Below are positions 1-8,377 of a stretch of DNA of 64,000 bases, piece after piece. The translations under genes and the position numbers were made by a program. Each line of letters begins with the position of its first letter. The first letter of the stretch is position 1. The stretch spans positions 62,001 through 126,000 of the forward strand of contig NZ_RHFH01000007.1 in the NCBI RefSeq assembly GCF_004745075.1, given 5' to 3'. The DNA is from Brevibacterium sp. S111 (lineage in GTDB: Bacteria; Actinomycetota; Actinomycetes; Actinomycetales; Brevibacteriaceae). The notes under the pieces are model-generated. The model made no database searches. It had not been told where the DNA came from and worked only from the letters and a program-made list of their open reading frames with translations.

Positions 1-298
1 CGCTCAGCTCGGGAGGCGCCTCGGCGTGATCGCGCCTCTCCCAGTCGGAGCCACCGCCGTGCGGCAGGTCGAGGGCCGTAGCGATGGCTTCGATGATCGT
101 GGACTTGCCCGAACCGTTCTCGCCGACGAAGACGGTCGTGCGTTCGAACTCGAATCCCTCCAGAACGTTGCGGACGGCCGGCAGCTCGCGCAGCCAGGGA
201 CTCAGCTCCGGAGGCGACAGAGCGTGCTTGTTCACTGATCGCAGCGGCAGATCGATGCGGGGATCCATGTCGGTGAGGCTACCGGCCGGCCCTGACAT
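1..298 (-). CDS. AAA-family ATPase, N-terminal part (cut by window start)
   Basis: Only about the first 99 codons are present. The reading frame carries a clear Walker A motif, VGENGSGKST, around residue 60, preceded by a short basic segment and the phrase LEGFEFERTTVFVGENG. This arrangement is typical of small predicted ABC/SMC-like AAA ATPases (the COG3910-type group), in which a beta strand leads into the P-loop near the N-terminus. Two ATG starts are possible, at 298 and 268; neither has a strong ribosome binding site and the shorter form is equally plausible. It lies just downstream of the lysE gene on the same strand. The Walker B and signature motifs lie outside the window, so substrate and role cannot be judged. 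Confidence 0.7.
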   Translation of the reverse strand, partial: MSGPAGSLTDMDPRIDLPLRSVNKHALSPPELSPWLRELPAVRNVLEGFEFERTTVFVGENGSGKSTIIEAIATALDLPHGGGSDWERRDHAEAPPELS

Positions 299-310
299 GG
301 CCGGCCGTGC

Positions 311-910
311 CTACCCGAGTGCCAGCCGCAGCGCGAGGATGATGAGCACGATCGCGATGACGATGTCGAGGACCTGCCACACTCGCGGCCGGGCCAGGTA
401 CCGGGAGAGTCCGCGGGCGCCGTAGCCGATGGCGAGGAACCAGCTCATCGAACCGAGCATGGCCCCGAGCGTGAACGGCCAGACGTTGCCCTCGCCCTGC
501 TGATTGGCGAGATTGCCGAGCATGACGACGGTATCGATGTACACACCGGGATTGAGGAAGGTCAGCGCCAGCGTGGTGAGGATGACCGACTTGAGGCTGC
601 GCTGCTGGGTGTCCGCTTCGAGCCCGGTGGCAGCGCGTGCCGAGCGCAGGCTGGTCCACGCGAACCAGAGCAGATAGGCCACGCCCAGCCAGCGCAGGAT
701 CTCCAGAGCCCATGGCGCCAAGAGCACGATCGCGCCGATGCCCACCGTGCCCGCTCCGATGAGCAGGACGTCGGCGACGATGCAGATAGTGACGACGACG
801 CCGAGGTGCTCACGCCGGATGCCCTGCCGCAGCAGGAGAGCGTTCTGAGGTCCGACGGCGATGATGAGCGACCAGCCGGTGAGGAGTCCGGTGACGAGAT
901 GAGTGAGCAC
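311..910 (-). CDS. lysE: LysE/ArgO family amino-acid exporter
   Basis: Encodes a membrane protein of about 199 aa that should export basic amino acids such as lysine or arginine. The N-terminus shows the family hallmark IIAVGPQNALLLRQGIRREH, followed by hydrophobic segments consistent with five or six membrane helices, and a conserved LNPGVYIDT segment in the middle. I chose the GTG at 910 because it places the first helix about ten residues from the start, as in characterised LysE proteins; a TTG at 952 would add 14 non-hydrophobic residues and run towards the regulator's promoter. The gene is divergent from a LysG-type activator, the classical arrangement in which LysG senses intracellular lysine or arginine and switches on the exporter. 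Confidence 0.88.
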   Translation of the reverse strand: MLTHLVTGLLTGWSLIIAVGPQNALLLRQGIRREHLGVVVTICIVADVLLIGAGTVGIGAIVLLAPWALEILRWLGVAYLLWFAWTSLRSARAATGLEADTQQRSLKSVILTTLALTFLNPGVYIDTVVMLGNLANQQGEGNVWPFTLGAMLGSMSWFLAIGYGARGLSRYLARPRVWQVLDIVIAIVLIILALRLALG

Positions 911-980
911 GGACTCAAGATTAGAGTCCGCAGCCGGGTAAGAAAAACACAAGAATCTTCATCTGATGCACAATTGCTTC

Positions 981-1889
981 ATGAACATCGAGCACGTCAA
1001 GGCGCTCGCCGCGGCCGTCGACGAGGGCACGGTCGAAGGCGCGGCATTCGTCCTGGGGATCACGCCTTCGGCTGCGAGTCAGCGCATCCGCACCCTCGAG
1101 TCCCGCCTCGGACAGGTGCTCATCCGCCGCAGCAATCCGATCACCGTCACCGAGGCGGGGCAGGCGGTCCTCAGGTACGCCCGGGAGGTCGAGCTGCTCG
1201 AGGCCGAGACGATGGACCGTCTCATCGACATCGATGCACCCGGCCGGACCGACGCCGACCGGGCCGGGTCCGGCACCGCGGCCCGGATCCCCACAGTGCT
1301 GCGGATCGGGGTCAACGCCGATTCCATGGCGACGTGGTTTCGTCCGATCTTCGCCGAGGCGGCCGGCTGGGATGACATCGTCATCCGCATCGAGCTCGCC
1401 GACCAGGACAAGGCGCTCGGCCTCCTGACCTCGGGCGAAGTGTTGGGAACGATCACCTCGGCGCAGGTCGGCGGATACGGGACCGAGGTCGAATGGCTCG
1501 GGTCGATGCGCTATGTCGCCGTCGCCACCAGGCATCTGCTGGCCAGGCACAGCACCGGCGCCGAGGTGGACCTGGAGAGGATGCCCATGGTGAACTTCGG
1601 CAAGGACGACGATCTGCAGCTGTCATTCCTCCGCCGCGAGGGAGTCGAGGTGACCCCGCCGATGTCGGTGGTGCCGAGCTCCGCCGATTTCGCGACCGCA
1701 GTGGCAGCCGGTGTCGGCTGGGGGATGCTGCCCGTGCTCCAGCTCGACGAACTCGACGACGATCTCGTTCAGATCCCCGAGGCCCGGCCCATCGACGTGC
1801 CCCTGTACTGGCACCATTGGAAGCTGGCTTCGGAGAAGCTCGCACGGCTGACCGCGGCTCTCCGCCGTGCCGCAGCGACGATGCGGTGA
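981..1889 (+). CDS. lysG: LysR-type activator LysG/ArgP
   Basis: A 302-aa LysR-family regulator. Residues 1-60 form the winged helix-turn-helix (LAAAVDEGTVEGAAFVLGITPSAASQRIRTLESRLGQVLI), and residues from about 95 form the periplasmic-binding-protein-like effector domain. The TPSAASQRIRTLE stretch is the form seen in the LysG/ArgP subgroup. The ATG at 981 gives the usual family N-terminus (MNIEHVKAL); an ATG at 966 would add five residues. The start lacks a strong ribosome binding site. Divergent transcription from lysE with a 70-bp gap suggests that both promoters and the LysG site lie in 911-980. The C-terminus ends 1 bp before the stop of the convergent TetR gene. Confidence 0.87.
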   Translation: MNIEHVKALAAAVDEGTVEGAAFVLGITPSAASQRIRTLESRLGQVLIRRSNPITVTEAGQAVLRYAREVELLEAETMDRLIDIDAPGRTDADRAGSGTAARIPTVLRIGVNADSMATWFRPIFAEAAGWDDIVIRIELADQDKALGLLTSGEVLGTITSAQVGGYGTEVEWLGSMRYVAVATRHLLARHSTGAEVDLERMPMVNFGKDDDLQLSFLRREGVEVTPPMSVVPSSADFATAVAAGVGWGMLPVLQLDELDDDLVQIPEARPIDVPLYWHHWKLASEKLARLTAALRRAAATMR

Positions 1890-2474
1890 TCAGCCGTCGA
1901 GCAGCTTCGCGATCAGCCATCTGAGCTGATCGAGGGCGGCATCGACGGTGATGCGCTCGGGGGCGATGATCGCATGCAGACTCAGTCCGTCGAGCATCGT
2001 GAACAGGGCGGTCGCCGAGGGTGGCACCTCGGCGGGATCGATATGGCCCTCCTCGGCGAGGAGGCCCAGCCACCTGTGGAGACAGTCATAGGTGACCTGA
2101 TGGCCGTGTTCGATCAGCCGGCGGGCCCGCGTACGCTGCTCGGGCCCGAGGGCGCTGATGTGCATGGTCAGCCAGACATCGAGTTGGAGATCGCGATGCT
2201 CATGCGAGGGTAGGAACTGGGAGCAGCACTCGAAGAGACGCTGCCGTGGATCGCGGGCCGCGTCGTCGATCGAGAAGTCCTTGATCGCGACTTCCATGTA
2301 GCTCTGCGCGATCGCCTCGTGCAGAGCGGCCTGAGTGGGAAAGTAGTGCCGCAGAGTCGATGCTCCGATCCCGGCCTCCTTGGCCACGGCTCTCACACTG
2401 AGATTCGCCTGACCGGGGCTCGACCGTTCGGCCAGCCTGATCGCGGCCTCGATGATCTCTGCGCGACGAGCCAT
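1890..2474 (-). CDS. TetR/AcrR family repressor
   Basis: A 194-aa regulator. Residues 5-50 form a TetR DNA-binding domain (IIEAAIRLAE, then LSVRAVAKEAGIGASTLRHYFPTQAALHEAI); the rest is an alpha-helical ligand and dimerisation domain. The start at 2474 is supported by a GGAAGAGG ribosome binding site; the open frame extends further upstream but that part reads as non-coding. It is divergent from the small membrane exporter at 2608. The gap holds two interlocked palindromes that are very good operator candidates, so the protein probably represses both itself and the exporter. The ligand is unknown. Confidence 0.88.
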   Translation of the reverse strand: MARRAEIIEAAIRLAERSSPGQANLSVRAVAKEAGIGASTLRHYFPTQAALHEAIAQSYMEVAIKDFSIDDAARDPRQRLFECCSQFLPSHEHRDLQLDVWLTMHISALGPEQRTRARRLIEHGHQVTYDCLHRWLGLLAEEGHIDPAEVPPSATALFTMLDGLSLHAIIAPERITVDAALDQLRWLIAKLLDG

Positions 2475-2544
2475 GTTCCTCTTCCCTTGTGATCCCACCA
2501 TATGCCAGGCGACCGCCGAATCGCGGCGCGGCCATGCGCCAGTG

Positions 2545-2573
2545 TAGTACAGTGTACTAGTACGCCGTACTAG
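2545..2573. promoter_or_regulatory. Double palindromic operator for the TetR repressor
   Basis: Two perfect inverted repeats overlap by 3 bp. The first is TAGTACA-G-TGTACTA (2545-2559). The second is CTAGTAC-GCC-GTACTAG (2557-2573). They share the half-site TAGTAC/GTACTA and sit in the gap between the divergent TetR gene and the small exporter, 35 bp before the exporter start. The A/T- and GTAC-rich composition stands out from the GC-rich surroundings. Tandem overlapping sites suggest cooperative binding of two repressor dimers. Confidence 0.75.
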
Positions 2574-2607
2574 ACAGAGCATCGACCCTGTGGAAAGGGA
2601 GTCCGAA

Positions 2608-3081
2608 ATGATCGAGAGCCTCCAGGAATTCGCCGCGTCCATTCCCGACTGGCTGCAGTGGGCGGGCATCCTTCTCGTCTCCGCCATCCCCTTCGTCGAG
2701 TCCTACTTCGGCTCGGTCATCGGTGTGGCGATCGGCCTCCACCCGGTCGTCGCCATCCTCATGGCCGTCATCGGCAATGTGATCTCGATGCTCGCCTTCG
2801 TCTATGGAACCGGTGCCATTCGCGACAGGGCGACGAAGAACAAGGAACCTGATGAGTCGCCGAAACGGCAACGGCTCAAGCGCATGTTCGACAAGTTCGG
2901 CGTGCCGGGAGTCTCGCTGCTCGGCCAGACCTTCCTGCCCTCACAGATCACGTCCTCGGCGATGGTCGGCTTCGGTGCGAACCGCAATGTCGTCGCCTTC
3001 TGGCAGGTCATCTCGATCATCATGTGGGGAGTGCTCTTCGGCGTGCTCGCAACGCTCGGCATCGAACTCGCGCTGCGCTGA
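2608..3081 (+). CDS. Small multi-drug export-like membrane protein
   Basis: A 157-aa integral membrane protein resembling the small multidrug export family (PF06695 type, COG2426-like). About four hydrophobic segments are visible: residues 15-35 (WAGILLVSAIPFVESYFGSV), 40-65, 105-125 and 130-155. The PFVESYFGSVIG segment matches the conserved E-S-x-x-x-G motif, and FGVPGVSLLGQTFLPSQ matches the central amphipathic motif of the family. A GGAAAGGGAG ribosome binding site sits 8 bp upstream. The adjacent divergent TetR gene and double operator suggest inducible export or membrane stress. No substrate can be inferred from sequence alone. Confidence 0.72.
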   Translation: MIESLQEFAASIPDWLQWAGILLVSAIPFVESYFGSVIGVAIGLHPVVAILMAVIGNVISMLAFVYGTGAIRDRATKNKEPDESPKRQRLKRMFDKFGVPGVSLLGQTFLPSQITSSAMVGFGANRNVVAFWQVISIIMWGVLFGVLATLGIELALR

Positions 3082-3137
3082 GTCGAGGACGGGGCCTCCG
3101 GCCGGGTCGCGTCAGTGCCTCCACCTAGACTGGCCCC

Positions 3138-5267
3138 ATGACGGAAAGCATCCCGACGTCCCCGCCCGTTTCGGCAACTCCCGACGACTTCGCCGCCTCC
3201 GCTCAGCGGATCCTCGCCGAGCTGACCGCAGACCCGAGCGCGCAGTTCCGCGACGGTCAGCTCGAGTCGATCCGTGACCTCGTCCAGGGCAAGAAACGCG
3301 TGCTCGTCGTCCAGCGCACGGGGTGGGGCAAGTCGGCTGTGTACTTCGTCGCCACCCGCATGCTCCGGGCCTCCGGCACCGGACCCAGCCTCATCATCTC
3401 GCCGCTGTTGGCGCTCATGCGCGACCAGATCGCCGCTGCCGAGCGTGCCGGTGTCCGTGCCGCCAGTCTCAATTCCTCGAACGTCACCGAGTGGGACTCC
3501 GTGCTCGAGGACCTCAGAGCCGGCAGCCTCGATGTCCTCCTCGTCTCCCCGGAGCGGCTGAACAACCCGCAGTTCCGCGACGAGGTGCTGCCGCAGCTGC
3601 TGTCCTTCCTCGGCCTCATCGTCGTCGACGAAGCCCACTGCATCTCCGACTGGGGGCATGACTTCCGCCCCGACTACCGCCGCATCGGCCGGATCCTGTC
3701 CGAACTGCCGACGAACACCCCGGTGCTCGCGACGACCGCGACCGCGAACTCCCGGGTCGTCGCCGACGTCGCCGAACAGCTCGGCGACGACACCACCGTC
3801 GTCCGCGGCGAACTCGCCCGCGACTCGCTGCGGCTCGGGGTCCTGCCCGGACTCGACGCCAGTGCCCGCATCGCCTGGTTGGCCTCACACCTGGGTGACT
3901 TCACCGGCTCCGGCATCGTCTACACCCTCACCGTCTCCGCCGCCGAGGACATCACCCGGATGCTGCGCGAGCAGGGCCACGAGGTCCGCGCTTATACGGG
4001 CCGGACCGATGCCGAAGAACGTGCCGAACTCGAACAGCAGCTCAAGGACAACCGCCTCAAGGCGCTGGTGGCCACCTCGGCGCTGGGCATGGGCTTCGAC
4101 AAACCCGACCTCGGTTTCGTCATCCACATCGGGGCACCGTCCTCGGCCGTGGCCTATTACCAGCAGGTCGGTCGTGCCGGCCGCGCTACGGACTCCGCCG
4201 ATGTGCTCCTGCTGCCCGGTGCCGAAGACGAACAGATCTGGGAGTATTTCGCCACCGCATCGATGCCGAACCAGAACGACGCGAATGCTGTGCTCGCGGC
4301 CCTCGCCGAGGCGGACGGCCCCCTGTCCGTGGCCCGCTTGGAGACGCTGGTCGGAACCAAGAGGTCCCGTCTGAATCTGCTGCTCAAGACCCTCGAAGTC
4401 GAAGACGCCGTGTCCAAGGTCCGCGGTGGGTACGTCTCCACCGGGATGGGCTGGGCCTATGACCGGGAGCGATACGAAAAGGTCGCGGCCGTCCGCGCCG
4501 AAGAGGCCCGGGCCATGCTCGACTACGAAGCGACCGGTCAATGCCGGATGGAGTTCCTCATCCGGCAGCTCGACGATCCCGACCCGCAGCCATGCGGGCG
4601 CTGCGACAACTGCGCCGGTGTGTGGTTCTCCGCTGAGATCTCCGACGAGCAGCGTCAGGCTGCGGCCGGGAACCTCCACAAGATCGGCTTGCCCATCGAA
4701 CCGCGCAGTACGTGGCCCAGCGGGTTGGCCAATATCGGCGTGCCTCTCAAGGGCCGGATCCCCGCGGAAGAACTCGCCGAGGAAGGGCGTGCGATCGCCC
4801 GCCTGTCCGACCTCGGGCAGGGGCAGACGCTGCGGTCATTCCTCGCCTCCGATGCTCCCGATGTCGAGGTCCCCGGGCAGATCGGCAAGTGGTGCCTTGA
4901 AGTGCTTGCTCAGTGGGATTGGAATTCTCGCCCCGAGGTAGTCGTCTCGATTCCGAGCGGCCGTCGCCCCGTGACCGTTCGGTCCTTGGCTGAGAATCTC
5001 GCTGCGGCCGGTCGTCTCGCCGACGGGGGTGAACTGCTTCAGATCGGCGACCACGGCACCCCGGACGTCAACAGCGCCTTCCGAGTCAAAGACCTCTATG
5101 AGGCCTTCGTCGTCCCGCCCGAGGTCGAAGAGGCCGTGGCCGGGAAGTCGGTGCTGCTCGTCGATGACGAGGTCGTCTCTCGGTGGACGATGACGGTCTG
5201 CGCACGCTTGCTGCGCAGGGCGGGAGCCACCTCGGTGCTGCCATTCGCGCTCGCGCTGCGGGCCTGA
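3138..5267 (+). CDS. recQ: RecQ-family DNA helicase with C-terminal PRTase-like domain
   Basis: A 709-aa superfamily 2 helicase. Motif I (QRTGWGKSAVYF) lies near residue 60 and motif II (VVDEAHCISDWGHDFRPDYR) near 165; the latter includes the RecQ aromatic loop region. Motif VI (YYQQVGRAGR) is near residue 340. A RecQ zinc cluster is formed by C469 and the trio CGRCDNC near residues 486-492. There is no canonical HRDC domain. Instead the last 110 residues carry VLLVDDEVVSRWTMTVCARLL, which looks like the PRPP-binding loop of type I phosphoribosyltransferases (usually VLLVDDVxTTGxT), so it may be a ComF-like appendage. Likely role is DNA unwinding in recombination or repair. It ends at a convergent hairpin. 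Confidence 0.88.
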   Translation: MTESIPTSPPVSATPDDFAASAQRILAELTADPSAQFRDGQLESIRDLVQGKKRVLVVQRTGWGKSAVYFVATRMLRASGTGPSLIISPLLALMRDQIAAAERAGVRAASLNSSNVTEWDSVLEDLRAGSLDVLLVSPERLNNPQFRDEVLPQLLSFLGLIVVDEAHCISDWGHDFRPDYRRIGRILSELPTNTPVLATTATANSRVVADVAEQLGDDTTVVRGELARDSLRLGVLPGLDASARIAWLASHLGDFTGSGIVYTLTVSAAEDITRMLREQGHEVRAYTGRTDAEERAELEQQLKDNRLKALVATSALGMGFDKPDLGFVIHIGAPSSAVAYYQQVGRAGRATDSADVLLLPGAEDEQIWEYFATASMPNQNDANAVLAALAEADGPLSVARLETLVGTKRSRLNLLLKTLEVEDAVSKVRGGYVSTGMGWAYDRERYEKVAAVRAEEARAMLDYEATGQCRMEFLIRQLDDPDPQPCGRCDNCAGVWFSAEISDEQRQAAAGNLHKIGLPIEPRSTWPSGLANIGVPLKGRIPAEELAEEGRAIARLSDLGQGQTLRSFLASDAPDVEVPGQIGKWCLEVLAQWDWNSRPEVVVSIPSGRRPVTVRSLAENLAAAGRLADGGELLQIGDHGTPDVNSAFRVKDLYEAFVVPPEVEEAVAGKSVLLVDDEVVSRWTMTVCARLLRRAGATSVLPFALALRA

Positions 5268-5296
5268 TGCGGGTGGGTCTGCGGGGCTGACGGGGT

Positions 5297-5331
5297 GGTG
5301 CCGAGGTCCTGAGGACACTGGCTTCGGCACC
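5297..5331. terminator. Convergent hairpin between recQ and the 166-aa gene
   Basis: GGTGCCGA (5297-5304) pairs with TCGGCACC (5324-5331). The loop contains a second small palindrome, GTCCT-G-AGGAC. There is no run of T, so termination is inferred from position between two converging genes. Confidence 0.4.
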
Positions 5332-5339
5332 CTGCGGGC

Positions 5340-5840
5340 TCAGACCGCGCGGAGGTCCCTGACCAGCCTCGGCGTCGACCTGCGTCCGACCCGTCCGACC
5401 CATACCGGCCACGGATATGCCAGGCGGATGTGGAAGTAGTTGATGTACTCGGCCGCCGCGAACAGCCAGACGAACACGACGAGGACGGCACTGAGGCTGG
5501 GTCCGGGCCAGGTGGCAACGACGCCGATGCCGCAGCCGAGAATCACGATCGGATCGAGAACCCGCAGTCCTCGATAGATTCGAGCGAAATGGGGCGGAAT
5601 CGTGGCGGGCAGGTGTTTCCGGGCAAGCAACCAATAGACGCCGCCCTGAACGAGGACGGACAGCAGTGGAGCCACAGCGAACCACAGTGCCGCCTCGGCG
5701 CCGTCGGCGGCGACGAACGCGAGATTCGACGGCACTGCGGCAAAGACCGCCGCGGCGACGATCTCCCCGACCCCGAGGCTGAGGAGCCGTTTCCGCAGCG
5801 GCCCGAAACGTACTGCGACCGCGGTCTCGTGGCCGGTCAC
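5340..5840 (-). CDS. Unknown four-helix membrane protein
   Basis: A 166-aa hydrophobic protein with no family I can name. The GTG start at 5840 overlaps the stop codon of the upstream VOC gene by 4 bp (GTGA), a standard sign of translational coupling; the open frame continues upstream but is only a shadow of the VOC gene. Four hydrophobic segments are visible near residues 20-40 (GEIVAAAVFAAVPSNLAF), 45-70, 92-112 (PIVILGCGIGVVATW) and 118-140. The C-terminus is basic (VGRVGRRSTPRLVRDLRAV), consistent with a cytoplasmic tail. The tight linkage to the VOC gene suggests the two act in one process, but nothing in the sequence says which. Confidence 0.65.
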   Translation of the reverse strand: MTGHETAVAVRFGPLRKRLLSLGVGEIVAAAVFAAVPSNLAFVAADGAEAALWFAVAPLLSVLVQGGVYWLLARKHLPATIPPHFARIYRGLRVLDPIVILGCGIGVVATWPGPSLSAVLVVFVWLFAAAEYINYFHIRLAYPWPVWVGRVGRRSTPRLVRDLRAV

Positions 5841-6598
5841 GGGTTCTGCTGCAGCTGGAACGTCGCCCCTTCCGGATCCGTGACCGTGACGATGCGACCG
5901 TACGGGGAGTCTTCGGGACCGGCGAGCACCTTGCCGCCGAGCTCGGTCACCTTCGCTGCCGCCGCATCGGCGTCTTCGACGTTGAAGTAGGTGCGCCAGT
6001 GGGAATTCCGCGCCCACTCGCTGGCATCGCAGATTCCGGCCACGGCATCATCTCCGTCGCCGTGCGTTGAGTAGGGGAACCCCTCCATCGGGGTGATGTC
6101 GAAGGAGAAGACCGTGCCGTAGAACTCGTTCGCGGCCTGGTAGTTCGTCGTCATGAGCTCGAACCACACCGGCGTGCCCGGGGTGAGCGGAGTGTCGAAG
6201 CCGGAGAACTCGCCGGGCTGCCACATGCCGATGGGCGATCCCGTCGGGTCGACGACAACGGCCATCTCTCCGAGCGGGCCGACGGGCATCGGACCGACGA
6301 CATTCGCGGCACCGGCGGCCAGCGCGGCCTTGTGGACTCCGGCGATGTCGGCAGTATGCAGGTAGGTCGACCACGCGGTGGGCATCTCCGGGCTCGGGGT
6401 GCCGTCCATGTTCATCGCCTGCATGCCGCCGCCGACGGCATTGCCGTCCTTCGTGATCATGGTGTAATGCCCGAAGTCGGGGCCCTGGTCGGTGAATTCC
6501 CAGCCGAAGAGCTGGTTGTAGAAGTTCTGGGCGGCCTCGAAGTCCTGGCAGACATAGTCAATCCAGATCGGCTGGCCTTCACGGGGATTGAGCGGCAT
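5837..6598 (-). CDS. Two-domain VOC (glyoxalase-like) protein, CFP30B type
   Basis: A 253-aa protein made of two vicinal-oxygen-chelate halves. Residues 8-120 start with GQPIWIDYVCQDFEAAQNFYNQLFGWEF, and residues 138-250 start with GTPVWFELMTTNYQAANEFYGTVFSFD. Each half ends in the typical DPTGSPIGMWQ or DPEGATFQLQ strand. This tandem form resembles the mycobacterial 27-kDa/CFP30B group of unknown substrate. The ATG follows an AGGAGATGC-type ribosome binding site. It is the first gene of a two-gene operon, with a 4-bp overlap into the membrane protein at 5340-5840. Enzymatic activity such as lyase, dioxygenase or resistance function cannot be assigned. Confidence 0.85.
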   Translation of the reverse strand: MPLNPREGQPIWIDYVCQDFEAAQNFYNQLFGWEFTDQGPDFGHYTMITKDGNAVGGGMQAMNMDGTPSPEMPTAWSTYLHTADIAGVHKAALAAGAANVVGPMPVGPLGEMAVVVDPTGSPIGMWQPGEFSGFDTPLTPGTPVWFELMTTNYQAANEFYGTVFSFDITPMEGFPYSTHGDGDDAVAGICDASEWARNSHWRTYFNVEDADAAAAKVTELGGKVLAGPEDSPYGRIVTVTDPEGATFQLQQNP

Positions 6599-6674
6599 TG
6601 CATCTCCTCTATCGGGTGGATTCTCTTCAGGGGACGACAGCGGCCCGAGTGGACGAGGTGGGAGTGCGGGGATC

Positions 6675-7448
6675 CTATTGCCAGGAGCGGGTGAAATCGT
6701 CGAAGCAGTCGGTCAGCGCCGCTTGCAGCAGCGGACCGAAGGTCACGCGTCCCACCCCGAGTTCGGTGAGCTGGCCGAGGTCGAGCTCCTCGGGGACTGC
6801 TCCCTTGATCGGATGAGCGGTGACGTTCAACGGCAGAGTGACCTGGGCGAGGATCGATTTGAGGGTGCCGACATCGGGCAGGCGGACGGGGTAGACGGAG
6901 TCCGCGCCCGCCTCGGTGCACAGACGGAGACGACGGACAGCCTCGGCGGTGGGGTCATCGAAATCGCCGGGAAATTTGAACACGTCGGTCCGCGCGTTGA
7001 TGACGACGTGGACCCGCTGAGCTTCGGCGGCCTGCCGGAGGCTCCAGATGTAGGCAGCATGCTCGTCGGGACTGCGCATGCTGCCCCGACTGTGGATCGT
7101 GTCTTCGATATTCACCCCGACGGCACCGGCTTCGAGGAGCCCGGCGATGAGTTCGGGAGCCGGGGTGTCATAGCCGGATTCGAGATCCGCGGTGACGGGA
7201 ACGTCCACCGCCGAGGTGATCCTCGAGATTCCTTCGAGCGCCTGCTCGAGGGTCATGTTCTCCCCATCGGCATGGCCGAGAGAATCGGCCAGCGGGTGCG
7301 AACCGATGCTCAAGGCGTTGAAGCCGACGTCGACCATGGCGCGTGCCGACCAGGCATCCCAGACGGTCGGCAGTACGAGAGGCTCGTCCTGATGGTGTCC
7401 CTGCAGCAGGGTGAAGGCGCGTTCGGCAAGAACCGTGTAATCGACCAT
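6675..7448 (-). CDS. Isocitrate lyase / PEP mutase family enzyme
   Basis: A protein of about 257 aa with the TIM-barrel layout of the PEP mutase/isocitrate lyase superfamily (C-C bond lyases such as oxaloacetate decarboxylase or 2-methylisocitrate lyase). Diagnostic segments are LPTVWDAWSARAMVDVGFNA near the N-terminus, VPVTADLESGYD (metal-binding Asp region), AVGVNIEDT and VVINARTDVF. The KKCGH-type catalytic motif of true isocitrate lyases is absent, placing it in the smaller PEP mutase-like group. I chose the ATG at 7448; an alternative start at 7481 adds 11 residues. Substrate is unknown. Confidence 0.82.
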   Translation of the reverse strand: MVDYTVLAERAFTLLQGHHQDEPLVLPTVWDAWSARAMVDVGFNALSIGSHPLADSLGHADGENMTLEQALEGISRITSAVDVPVTADLESGYDTPAPELIAGLLEAGAVGVNIEDTIHSRGSMRSPDEHAAYIWSLRQAAEAQRVHVVINARTDVFKFPGDFDDPTAEAVRRLRLCTEAGADSVYPVRLPDVGTLKSILAQVTLPLNVTAHPIKGAVPEELDLGQLTELGVGRVTFGPLLQAALTDCFDDFTRSWQ

Positions 7449-7571
7449 GGACAATACTGTTCCACTTCGCGGGCCCGACACGCCAGGGTTCTCAGCGGTT
7501 CACCAGAAGGTTTCAGACTCGGGCGGTGATACCGTGAACGACATCTGAGGTTGTCTCACAGAGGGGCCGAG

Positions 7572-8282
7572 GTGGTCGGTTCGGGCATCATCCGCGTTTC
7601 GCCCAAACCTGAGCGGGTATGGGCGCTCCTCGCTGTGCTTGCCGGTCTGCTCGTCATCCTCATCGAAATCCCCGCGGCACTTCTGTCCGAGGGCACCTAT
7701 TCGTTCGTTCGGCAGTCGATCAGCCACCTGGGCGTGACAGGGTGCGGGGAATGGTCCGTCGCCGACGCCCCGATCGAGGTGTGTTCGCCTGCGCACCCGC
7801 TCGTCAACGGATCCTCCATCCTCGGCGGATCGATCCTCGCGGTCATCGCTTTGGTCTGGCACGACTGGATCGCGCCGACGGTCTGGGGCAGGTGCGGTTC
7901 CTTCCTCCTCGCCGGGGGCGGGATGCTGCTGGTCGGAACCGGGATGGTCCCCGCCGACATCGACCCCACCCTGCATGCGGTCTTCGGCTTCGGTGGTGCC
8001 GCGGTGCAGAACCTCGGGCTGCTGGCCGCCGGCATCGCGATGTCGAGGTGGCCGGAGAAGAGGTGGATCGGGCCTGCCGAATTCGGTGGACTCACCGTCG
8101 GCTTCGGCGCACTCGGGTTCGCCGGAACCCTGCTCATGGCCGCACCCGAGAGCTGGAATCTGCCGGTCGGCATCATCGAGAGGGTCGCTGCCTACCCGTT
8201 CTTCGTCTGGTTCGTCCTCACCGGGTGGAAGCAGCTGCGCGATGCCGCGAAGAGGCGACGTGAACTGGCAGAAGGACGCTGA
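7572..8282 (+). CDS. DUF998-type membrane protein
   Basis: A membrane protein of about 236 aa with six or seven hydrophobic segments. The motif YSFVRQSISHLGV after the first helix and the GTGMVPADIDPTLHAVFGFGGA segment match the DUF998 family (PF06197), whose biochemical role is unknown. The GTG at 7572 is preceded by an AGAGGGG ribosome binding site at good distance; a TTG at 7551 is possible but has no such site. Two cysteines lie in the extracytoplasmic loop near residue 60 (VTGCGEW...VCSP) and could form a disulfide. It stands alone, divergent from the PEP mutase-like gene and followed by the glycosyltransferase promoter. Confidence 0.78.
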   Translation: MVGSGIIRVSPKPERVWALLAVLAGLLVILIEIPAALLSEGTYSFVRQSISHLGVTGCGEWSVADAPIEVCSPAHPLVNGSSILGGSILAVIALVWHDWIAPTVWGRCGSFLLAGGGMLLVGTGMVPADIDPTLHAVFGFGGAAVQNLGLLAAGIAMSRWPEKRWIGPAEFGGLTVGFGALGFAGTLLMAAPESWNLPVGIIERVAAYPFFVWFVLTGWKQLRDAAKRRRELAEGR

Positions 8283-8353
8283 GAAGTCGAAGCACCGCGG
8301 CCCGTGGGTCCGAACCCGAAAACCTGTGCAGCGATCACTGAGCTATCCTTAGT

Positions 8354-8364
8354 GAACAATGTTC
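8354..8364. promoter_or_regulatory. Palindromic operator candidate upstream of glycosyltransferase-tetR
   Basis: GAAC-AAT-GTTC is a perfect 4-3-4 inverted repeat inside TAGTGAACAATGTTCGC. It lies just downstream of a TATCCT hexamer (8344-8349) that could serve as a -10 box, and 14 bp before the ATG of the glycosyltransferase. A TetR regulator is the second gene of this operon, so autoregulation is the natural reading. Confidence 0.5.
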
Positions 8365-8377
8365 GCAAAGGAGACTC

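Noticed and set aside
2802-3659. Long open frame on the minus strand across the start of recQ
   Set aside because: It is the shadow of the exporter and recQ frames in GC-rich DNA; the amino-acid composition is Arg/Gly/Asp-biased and no motif is present.
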